DNA from: JBHFEI01 sp041928815
GTDB taxonomy: Bacteria > Pseudomonadota > Alphaproteobacteria > Rhizobiales > Rhizobiaceae
Assembly (NCBI RefSeq): GCF_041928815.1
Contig: NZ_JBHFEI010000008.1
Span: forward strand, 62,001 to 126,000
Length of the DNA: 64,000 nt
Reading direction: 5' to 3'
Translations under genes and position numbers: made by a program
The notes under the pieces: generated by a model
Told to the model about the DNA's origin: nothing
The model's database searches: none
The model's input: the letters and a program-made list of their open reading frames with translations, nothing else
Shown: positions 56,967 through 64,000 of the stretch, piece by piece
How the letters are laid out: every line of letters begins with the position of its first letter
Numbering within the stretch: the stretch's first letter is position 1

Positions 56967-57794
56967 CTATTCGCAGCTTTCCTGCTTGAAGAGTTCCAGA
57001 TCGGTCAACCGGCCGGAGAGGACGAAATCGCCATAGTCCATCGTCAGGTCGCGCGTGACACCGTTCTCGTAAAGCTTGAAGGTCATGCGGTAGATCGGCA
57101 GGGAATCGCCGCTGCTCTTGTCGTCGAAATAGGCGATCGTCACCGGCCAGTAGGCGGCGGTCGCCAGTTCGTCGGCCTTGCTCGCTTCTGCATCGTCCCC
57201 CTTCGGCGCGGTGCGCGCGCCGATCGTCGTCGTCGTCAGAAGCGTCTTGTCGCCGGCATCCGACCCGTCGAAGATGCGCTGCTCGAAGAATCGCTCGCCC
57301 TTCTTCGCCCGGTCGATGACCGCCATCATGTGCGCGGTCGGGAACAGGCCGTCGGCGAGGCTGACCTCGCGCTTTTCCGGCGCGCTCAGATCGACCTTGA
57401 CGCCGTCCGGTCCGTCATGGGCGGAGCCGCGTACCTCCTTGTCCAGCGCCTCGTCGGTGAAGGTGCGGGTGAGGAAGCGGAAGTTGCGGCCCTTCAGATC
57501 CTCGTAGGTCGTCGTCTGCTGGTCGCTGAGGCGCACGCCCTCGCCATTGTCGACCTGGGTGACGAAACGGAAGGAGACGGTATAGCCCTCGCAGGGCGAG
57601 CCGTTGAATTCGTAGACCATGCGACCATACATGCCGGCGATGCCGGAGCGCTCGGAGGCGTCCTTGAGCTCCAGATCGTAGACGGCGCGATGCGGCACGA
57701 GCAGGCCGGTTGTGGCCGCGCCCGCCGCCCCCGTCAGAGCGGAAACGAAGGGAGCCAGGGCGAGGATGGCGACGATCGGGCGACGGCGAAACAT
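56967..57794 (-). CDS. eipB: EipB family (DUF1849) periplasmic envelope-integrity protein
   Basis: 275 residues from ATG 57792-57794, with a strong AGGAGG seven bases upstream. Signal peptide (cleavage near GAAGA). The mature protein starts ATTGLLVPHRAVYDLELK and keeps two cysteines, one in GSPCEGYTVSF and one at the extreme C-terminus (KQESCE), the pair that forms the conserved disulfide in Brucella EipB. EipB is a periplasmic spiral beta-sheet protein needed for envelope integrity. Divergent from ridA. The family call rests on these features as I recall them. Confidence 0.87.
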   Translation of the reverse strand: MFRRRPIVAILALAPFVSALTGAAGAATTGLLVPHRAVYDLELKDASERSGIAGMYGRMVYEFNGSPCEGYTVSFRFVTQVDNGEGVRLSDQQTTTYEDLKGRNFRFLTRTFTDEALDKEVRGSAHDGPDGVKVDLSAPEKREVSLADGLFPTAHMMAVIDRAKKGERFFEQRIFDGSDAGDKTLLTTTTIGARTAPKGDDAEASKADELATAAYWPVTIAYFDDKSSGDSLPIYRMTFKLYENGVTRDLTMDYGDFVLSGRLTDLELFKQESCE

Positions 57795-57945
57795 CCGTTT
57801 CCTCCTGTTGGATTTGCCGCATGATGCTATATGAGCAACTGCGGCGGCGTCGAGGCGAAACCAGCGAAACGACGGCCGCACCTTGAGGGCATGCCCGCCT
57901 GCATGCCGGATTTGGACCCAAAAGACAACCGAGCGGGAGACGACC

Positions 57946-58413
57946 ATGTCAGCAGAGATCGAGGCACGCCTTCAGGAGCTCGGCATCACCCTGCCCGTCG
58001 CGGCCGCGCCGGCGGCGAACTACGTGCCGACCGTGATCAGCGGCGCGATGCTCTACGTGTCCGGGCAACTGCCGATCGAAAACGGCAAGGTCGCCGTCAC
58101 CGGCCATCTCGGCGACGGCGTCGACGTCGCGCAAGGCCAGCGTGCCGCCGAGCTCTGCGCGATCAACATCCTCGCCCAGGCCAAGGCCGCGCTCGGCGGC
58201 GATCTCGGCCGCATCGTCCGCGTGGTCAAGCTCAACGGCTTCGTCGCCTCGAGCCCGCGCTTCATCGAACAGCACCTCGTCATCAACGGCGCCTCGAACC
58301 TGATCGCCACGGTGCTCGGCGACAAGGGCGTGCATGCGCGCGCCGCCGTCGGCATGGCCGCCCTGCCCTTCAACGCCGCCGTCGAGATCGACGCGGTGAT
58401 CGAGATCGCCTGA
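57946..58413 (+). CDS. RidA-family protein (YjgF/YER057c/UK114)
   Basis: 155 residues from ATG 57946, with GGGAGA six bases upstream. RidA proteins hydrolyse reactive enamine/imine intermediates. Family features are LYVSGQLPIENGKVAVTGHLG, ILAQAKAALGGDLGRIVRVV and the C-terminal FNAAVEIDAVIEIA. The key Arg of archetypal RidA (in the C-terminal RxxVEVE motif) is not evident, placing it in a RidA-like subgroup. First of four closely spaced plus-strand genes. Confidence 0.88.
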   Translation: MSAEIEARLQELGITLPVAAAPAANYVPTVISGAMLYVSGQLPIENGKVAVTGHLGDGVDVAQGQRAAELCAINILAQAKAALGGDLGRIVRVVKLNGFVASSPRFIEQHLVINGASNLIATVLGDKGVHARAAVGMAALPFNAAVEIDAVIEIA

Positions 58414-58424
58414 GCGGACCGGCC

Positions 58425-59168
58425 ATGACGGATCTTTCCTGGCTCACCGCCCAGCCGATCGCCCATCGCGGCTATCACGACATGAACCGGACCGTTTGGG
58501 AAAACACGCTTTCGGCGTTTTCCCGCGCGGCCGAAGCCGGCTTCGCCATCGAATGCGACCTGCACTACGCCGCCGACAGCGTCCCCGTCGTCTTCCATGA
58601 CGACGGGTTGAAGCGGCTCTGCGGCGTGGAGGGCGACGTGCGCGAGAAGACCGCGGGCGAGCTCGGCATGCTCGCGGTCGGCGGGACGGCGGACAGGGTG
58701 CCGACGCTCGGCGCGCTGCTGCGCCTCGTCCGCGGCCGGGTGCCGATCGTGCTGGAACTGAAGGGCCGCGAAGGCGACGACGAAGGTTTTGCCGCCGCCG
58801 TGCTCGAAGCGCTGGAGGATTATTCCGGCCCCGTCGCGCTGATGAGCTTCGACCCTTGGCTGCTCAAGGACCTGCGCGCGCTCGGCACGACGCTGCCGCT
58901 CGGACTGACGGCGGAGGGCGCACGACCCGAGCAGGTCGCGCAGCATGAGAAGGCCATGGCCTTCGGCCTTGATTTCATGTCGTTCTACTATGGCGACCTG
59001 CCGAACGGTTTCGTCGAGGCGGCACGGGCGCGCGGCATGAAGATCATCACCTGGACGGTGCGGGACCGGGCGGCGATGGCACACAGCTACGCAAATGCCG
59101 ACCAGATCACCTTCGAGGGATTCGATCCCCGCGAGAGCCTCGATCGCCCCGAAAGCCTGATCGCGTGA
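58425..59168 (+). CDS. Glycerophosphodiester phosphodiesterase family protein
   Basis: 247 residues from ATG 58425, 11 bases after ridA. GDPD TIM-barrel motifs: IAHRGYHDMNRTVWENTLSA (catalytic His and Glu region), IECDLHYAADSVPVVFHDD (metal-binding Glu/Asp, second His), VLELKG and ITWTVRD. Hydrolyses glycerophosphodiesters to glycerol 3-phosphate and an alcohol, a UgpQ-type cytoplasmic enzyme as no signal peptide is seen. Its stop overlaps the next start. Confidence 0.93.
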   Translation: MTDLSWLTAQPIAHRGYHDMNRTVWENTLSAFSRAAEAGFAIECDLHYAADSVPVVFHDDGLKRLCGVEGDVREKTAGELGMLAVGGTADRVPTLGALLRLVRGRVPIVLELKGREGDDEGFAAAVLEALEDYSGPVALMSFDPWLLKDLRALGTTLPLGLTAEGARPEQVAQHEKAMAFGLDFMSFYYGDLPNGFVEAARARGMKIITWTVRDRAAMAHSYANADQITFEGFDPRESLDRPESLIA

Positions 59169-60361
59169 GCATGGCCGGCGAGATCACCCTGCGCGTCGAG
59201 ACGCACGTCTCCGCCATCGGCGCGGAACGATGGGGCGGGCTCAACGGCACCTCGCGAAACGATTCCGCAACGCCCTACAATCCCTTCATCTCGCACGCCT
59301 TTCTCTCGTCGCTCGAAGATTCGGGATCGGCGACGGCCGAAACCGGCTGGCTCGGTCAGCACCTCCTGATGGAGGATGCGGCGGGCCGGCTCCTCGGCGC
59401 CGTACCCTGCTACGTCAAGACGCACAGCCAGGGCGAATACGTCTTCGACCATGGCTGGGCCGATGCGCTGGAGCGGGCGGGCGGGCGCTACTATCCGAAG
59501 CTGCAATGCTGCGTGCCCTTCACGCCGGCAACCGGTCCGCGCCTGCTCCGGAGCCCTGACGTCGACGCCGAAAGCGCCCGCGCCGCGCTGGCCGGTGGCC
59601 TCAAGGAACTGGCCCGCCGGCACAGGCTCTCCTCCGTCCATGTGACCTTCGCGCCGGAAGACGAGGTGGAAAGCCTCGCCGGGCACGGCTTCTTCCACCG
59701 CACCGACCAGCAGTTCCATTTCGTCAACGACGGCTATCGCAGCCATGACGACTTCCTCGAGACGCTCGCATCGCGCAAGCGCAAGGCGCTGAAGAAGGAG
59801 CGGCGCGCCGCGCTCGACGCCGGCATCACCATCGACTGGCTGACCGGCCGCGACCTCACCGAGGAGATCTGGGACCAGTTCTTCGCCTTCTACATGGATA
59901 CGGGCAGCCGCAAATGGGGCCGTCCCTACCTGACCCGGCGCTTCTATTCGCTGATCGGCGAGCGCATGGCCGACGACATCCTGCTGGTCATGGCAAAGCG
60001 CGACGGACGCTACGTCGCCGGCGCCATCAACTTCATCGGCGGCGACGCGCTCTACGGCCGGCACTGGGGAGCGATCGAGGATCATCCCTTCCTGCATTTC
60101 GAGGTCTGCTACCATCAGGCGATCGACTTCGCCATCGCGCGCGGGCTGAAGCGGGTGGAAGCGGGCGCGCAAGGGGAACACAAGCTGGCGCGCGGCTACC
60201 TGCCGGTCACCACCCACTCCGCCCACCACATCACCCATCCGGGCCTTGCCCGCGCCGTCGAGGCCTATCTGGACCGTGAGCGGCGTGACGTCGAGGCGAT
60301 GGGCGACATCCTCCTGGAGCATGCCCCCTTCCGCAAGGGGCCGCGACAGGACGAGGATTGA
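59165..60361 (+). CDS. FemAB/GNAT-like acyltransferase (COG3146, DUF482)
   Basis: 398 residues from GTG 59165, which overlaps the phosphodiesterase stop as GTGA; ATG 59171 is equally possible. Motifs: NPFISHAFLSSLEDSGS near the N-terminus, CYVKTHSQGEYVFDHGW, CCVPFTPATGPRLL, and a second GNAT-fold half with KRKALKKERRAA, YLTRRFY and GAQGEHKLARGYLP. The family is a double-GNAT FemX-like fold; the reaction is unknown. It is not secreted. Belongs to the ridA-phosphodiesterase-HIT cluster. Confidence 0.82.
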   Translation: MSMAGEITLRVETHVSAIGAERWGGLNGTSRNDSATPYNPFISHAFLSSLEDSGSATAETGWLGQHLLMEDAAGRLLGAVPCYVKTHSQGEYVFDHGWADALERAGGRYYPKLQCCVPFTPATGPRLLRSPDVDAESARAALAGGLKELARRHRLSSVHVTFAPEDEVESLAGHGFFHRTDQQFHFVNDGYRSHDDFLETLASRKRKALKKERRAALDAGITIDWLTGRDLTEEIWDQFFAFYMDTGSRKWGRPYLTRRFYSLIGERMADDILLVMAKRDGRYVAGAINFIGGDALYGRHWGAIEDHPFLHFEVCYHQAIDFAIARGLKRVEAGAQGEHKLARGYLPVTTHSAHHITHPGLARAVEAYLDRERRDVEAMGDILLEHAPFRKGPRQDED

Positions 60362-60423
60362 GACGTTTCCGGCCGGGGGCGATCCCGCGTCGGCTCCGCA
60401 TGAAGACAGAGAGGGTTCTTTCC

Positions 60424-60846
60424 ATGGCCTATGACAGCGGCAATATTTTCGCGAAGATCCTTCGTGGCGAGATCCCCTGCCACCGGATCTACGAGACGGA
60501 CGAGGTTCTGGCCTTCATGGACGTGATGCCGCAGGCGAACGGCCATGCGCTGGTGATCCCGAAGGCGGCGAGCCGCAACCTGCTCGACGCGGATCCCGCG
60601 ACGCTGCCGGCGCTGGTCGCGGCCGTGCAGACAGTGGCGAATGCGGCGATGGAGGCCTTCGACGCCGACGGTGTCACGGTGATGCAGTTCAACGAGGCGC
60701 CGGCCGGCCAGTCGGTCTTCCACCTGCATTTCCATGTGATTCCGCGCGTCGAGGGCGCACCGATGAAGGCCCATTCCGGCGCGATGGAGGACGGCGCCGT
60801 GCTTGCGGCCAATGCGGAGAAATACCGCGCGGCACTTGCCGGCTGA
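60424..60846 (+). CDS. HIT-family nucleotide hydrolase (HinT-like)
   Basis: 140 residues from ATG 60424 (MAYDSGNIFAKI), GAGGG about ten bases upstream. The catalytic triad motif HLHFHVIPR (HxHxH) is intact, with FAKILRGEIPCHRIYET and MDVMPQANGHALVIPK before it. HIT proteins hydrolyse nucleoside phosphoramidates or dinucleotides. Last gene of the cluster; the composite repeat follows 70 bases on. Confidence 0.94.
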   Translation: MAYDSGNIFAKILRGEIPCHRIYETDEVLAFMDVMPQANGHALVIPKAASRNLLDADPATLPALVAAVQTVANAAMEAFDADGVTVMQFNEAPAGQSVFHLHFHVIPRVEGAPMKAHSGAMEDGAVLAANAEKYRAALAG

Positions 60847-60914
60847 ACGCGGAAAACGGAGTCCTTTCCGTCGTTTGCCTCAAAATGCTGGCAAAATGAA
60901 TCCGGTTCTTCATT

Positions 60915-61079
60915 GAGAGCACGTTCGGTGACGACCGGTTCACCGAACGGGCTCTCTCCTTTTGTCCTTGCCGCAGTATCCGATGCCGAAGCGATCCCGG
61001 TTCGGCTGGAAATGCTCTAAATCCTTCTTTTTATCGCATTGTCCGACGCCGAAGCGATCCCGCTTCGGCTGGAAATGGG
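60915..61079 (+). repeat. Composite intergenic hairpin element, copy 3 (double B module)
   Basis: Module C: GAGAGC, CGTTCGGTGA (60915-60931) pairing with TCACCGAACG, GCTCTC (60940-60956), one mismatch; followed by TCCTTTTG. Then two B modules: GCCGAAGCG ATCC CGGTTCGGC (about 60985-61006, one mismatch) and the perfect GCCGAAGCG (61048-61056) ATCC CGCTTCGGC (61061-61069), each followed by TGGAAATG. The second is preceded by TTTTTATCGCATTGTCCGAC. Shares all modules with the element at 23548-23645. It fills the gap between convergent HIT and azlD genes. Confidence 0.85.
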
Positions 61080-61424
61080 TTAGGAACCGAGCACATAAAG
61101 CCCGGCGGCGAGGCTCGCGATCGCAGAGGCGATGCCGATCGCGGGCCGGCGGCCGAAGAGGAAGAAGGCCGTGGCACCGACCGCAACCGCGCCGAGCCGC
61201 AGCCACAGCGGCGAGGTTTCCAGCGTGCCGGTCGGATAGAGGATCAGCTTGGCGACGACCGCCGCGACGAGGGCCGTCGCCACCGCTCTCACCCAGTTCA
61301 GCGCCTCGGAATCCTCCCTGAGCCTGTTGCCGGCAATCACCCCCAGCCAGCGCCAGAGATCGGTCGCGAGCCATCCGGCTATGGCGATGAAACCATAGGC
61401 CCACCAGCCGTCCTGCCAGATCAT
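61080..61424 (-). CDS. azlD: AzlD-type small subunit of branched-chain amino acid exporter
   Basis: 114 residues from ATG 61422-61424, overlapping the azlC stop by four bases. Four predicted helices with GWWAYGFIAIAGWLATDLWR, VRAVATALVAAVVAKLILYP and a Pro/Gly-rich end. With AzlC it exports branched-chain amino acids such as valine. Its stop abuts the composite repeat. Confidence 0.88.
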   Translation of the reverse strand: MIWQDGWWAYGFIAIAGWLATDLWRWLGVIAGNRLREDSEALNWVRAVATALVAAVVAKLILYPTGTLETSPLWLRLGAVAVGATAFFLFGRRPAIGIASAIASLAAGLYVLGS

Positions 61425-62158
61425 GTGCGGGCCTCCCGGCGCCTTCGCCACGCGCGCTCGATCGCCCAGGCCGCCGTGCCGCCGATCAACCCGGCGAGCA
61501 GGATGTCGAATTCCGGCGCCAGCAGGTAGAAGACCGGCCCGGCGACAAGACCGACCGCCAGCGCGACATGGATGACCGGATGGCGGGCCGAGGTCCAGAT
61601 TGAGGCGAGGAAATAGACCGGCGTCAGGAAGAACAGGCAGCCGGCGACGATCGGCGGGAAGGCGGAGACGAGATTGTAGACCAGGGCCACGAGGACCATG
61701 TTGACCAGCACCAGCGTGGTGCCGAAGCCGGCGAAAAAGCTGACCCTGTGTTCACGCGGCACGTCGCGCACCCGTTCCATGGCGAAGACCCAGGCGGTGA
61801 TGGCGATGAGGTGCGAGACGAGGAGCAGCAGCCAGGTCGGCGTGCGCTCCGTGCGGATCTCGGGAACAAGCGCCGCCACCATCGGCATCAGCCGGACGGC
61901 GGAAAGCGTCACGGCGATGAAGGTCGCCGCAAGATTGCCGCCGGCCATGACGGAGCCGATCAGGATCACCTTGGACGGAAGCGCCCAGACGCTGCCGATC
62001 ATGAACACCGCCTGCCCCATCGTCACCCCCGCCTCGGAGGCGAAGGCACCGAAGCCGACGAAGGAGAGCATCAGGATGATCGCGGGCAGGCTGGCGATGC
62101 CGCGCACGCCCCTGAGGAACCACGAGAGACCCGTGCCTTCCGCGCCGGCGCCCGTCAC
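61421..62158 (-). CDS. azlC: AzlC-type branched-chain amino acid exporter
   Basis: 245 residues from GTG 62156-62158, with GGAGG five bases upstream. About seven transmembrane segments; MLSFVGFGAFASEAGVTMGQ, LTLSAVRLMPMVAAL-like helix and LLLLVSHLIAITAWVFAM match AzlC/YgaZ. Efflux of branched-chain amino acids is the known family role. Coupled to azlD by a four-base overlap. Confidence 0.9.
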   Translation of the reverse strand: MTGAGAEGTGLSWFLRGVRGIASLPAIILMLSFVGFGAFASEAGVTMGQAVFMIGSVWALPSKVILIGSVMAGGNLAATFIAVTLSAVRLMPMVAALVPEIRTERTPTWLLLLVSHLIAITAWVFAMERVRDVPREHRVSFFAGFGTTLVLVNMVLVALVYNLVSAFPPIVAGCLFFLTPVYFLASIWTSARHPVIHVALAVGLVAGPVFYLLAPEFDILLAGLIGGTAAWAIERAWRRRREART

Positions 62159-62418
62159 CGTCGGCCTCCGGGCGGCCGCATGAAACGGCGCCCTTTGTTC
62201 CCGCCCGGCGCTGCTACCGTCCCCGGGAAGGAGTCCGCAGATCGAACACGGCAGGACGCAGGATCGTCTTTCACGACGGCGGGCCTCATCGGACTTCGGC
62301 TGGCCCCTTCGCCAGAGGCGGCGAACGGGGACAAAGACGGCGGCGGGCCGCCTTCCAACCGGTCCCGCGCATGATGAGGGAATCGATTCAACGGCTTCGC
62401 AACCTGTCTTAACCTACA

Positions 62419-62474
62419 GCATGTCGCGCAAAAGCATGCAGCGCTTTTGTCATGACGTCATGCGCAAAAGCGCA
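62419..62474. repeat. RIME-like palindromic element
   Basis: GCATG (62419-62423) and CATGC (62459-62463) enclose CAAAAGC (62429-62435) and GCTTTTG (62443-62449); an adjacent hairpin TGCGC AAAA GCGCA occupies 62461-62474. The GCGCAAAAGC motif recalls common rhizobial intergenic repeats. Confidence 0.7.
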
Positions 62475-62721
62475 GATCCGGGCGACGTCTGTCGACGCGT
62501 CGCGAATTTCGGACTCCTCGACAGCACGCCTTGCAGGATCCGCAGCGGTGTATCGGGAAGACATGCGTACAAACGCGCACGGCCGGATCCGGCGGACTGC
62601 GATACAGGATTGCGGGGAGACGCTGCGACAGGGGCGAGTGGCAGCCTTGAGGCCGGGTGCGGAGACGGAGGATTGCCGACGGGATCCATTGTCGCGGATG
62701 GGTTGCCGGTCCGGCATAAAG

Positions 62722-62753
62722 CGACGCCGCTCCGGTATTCCGGCGCGGCGTCG
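62722..62753 (-). terminator. Terminator downstream of clpA
   Basis: CGACGCCGC (62722-62730) with GCGGCGTCG (62745-62753), extended by CCGG/CCGG around a TATT loop with one mismatch. On the minus strand it is followed by CTTTATGCC. It lies 27 bases past the clpA stop. Confidence 0.75.
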
Positions 62754-62779
62754 TCATGCCCGATCGAGGACGGAGGCGG

Positions 62780-64000
<1,221 letters not shown>

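Larger units (their letters stand above)
62159..62779. other. Long intergenic region between clpA and azlC
   Basis: About 620 bases, both flanking genes on the minus strand. It holds a RIME-like palindrome (62419-62474) and the clpA terminator (62722-62753). 62475-62720 is GC-rich with short frames on both strands, none recognisable; 62159-62400 presumably carries the azlC promoter. No RNA family identified. Confidence 0.55.

Overview
The window is a GC-rich, tightly packed core chromosome segment from an alphaproteobacterium of the order Hyphomicrobiales (Rhizobiales), most likely Rhizobiaceae or a close relative. The evidence is the combination of a CckA hybrid kinase, a DksA with a single zinc-finger cysteine, ExoR, PopZ, an EipB (DUF1849) protein, a giant growth-pole-ring (GPR) type protein, and small intergenic mosaic repeats resembling those of rhizobial genomes. 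I see no prophage, insertion sequence, CRISPR array, tRNA, rRNA or defence island.

Layout. 1-1.7 kb: pseudouridine catabolism (psuK, cut by the window edge, and psuG). 1.8-6.5 kb: cckA, a lone fliO-like gene and dksA. 6.9-10.9 kb: a SixA-like phosphatase, a YcjX/YcjF pair and a small exported protein. 10.9-12.6 kb: a folP-folB-folK operon on the minus strand. 12.9-15 kb: a DUF922 secreted putative protease, a strong candidate small RNA with its own terminator, a [2Fe-2S] ferredoxin and an Hpt phosphotransfer protein. 15.5-23.5 kb: one 2674-residue membrane-anchored coiled-coil protein of the GPR family, with five nearly identical 66-residue tandem repeats. 23.8-30.7 kb: cardiolipin synthase, an NCS2 purine permease, xthA, exoR and a FadL-type porin. 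31-37.4 kb: valS, popZ, tolC, pcm. 37.7-41.8 kb: exbD, exbB, comEC. 42-43.3 kb: gltA with a textbook terminator. 43.5-56.8 kb: a long minus-strand run in the order rpsB-tsf-pyrH-frr-uppS-cdsA-rseP-bamA-lpxD-fabZ-lpxA-lpxI-lpxB, covering translation, UMP kinase, envelope lipid precursors, outer-membrane protein assembly and lipid A. 57-61 kb: eipB, diverging from ridA, a glycerophosphodiesterase, a FemAB/GNAT-like gene and a HIT gene. 61-64 kb: azlC-azlD and the 3' part of clpA.

How it fits together. Much of the window concerns the cell envelope and the poles: CckA (CtrA phosphorelay), PopZ (pole organiser), the GPR homologue (polar growth), ExoR (periplasmic brake on ExoS-ChvI), EipB, TolC, BamA, the lipid A genes, cardiolipin synthase and the ExbB/ExbD motor. 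The parts most worth a second look are the 198-bp coding repeats in the GPR gene, the CtrA-like sites upstream of it, the candidate sRNA at 13.76-14.02 kb, and composite intergenic hairpin elements at 23.5, 43.4 and 60.9 kb. Most gene functions rest on recognised family motifs; start codons were chosen from ribosome-binding sites, overlaps and family lengths and have not been tested.
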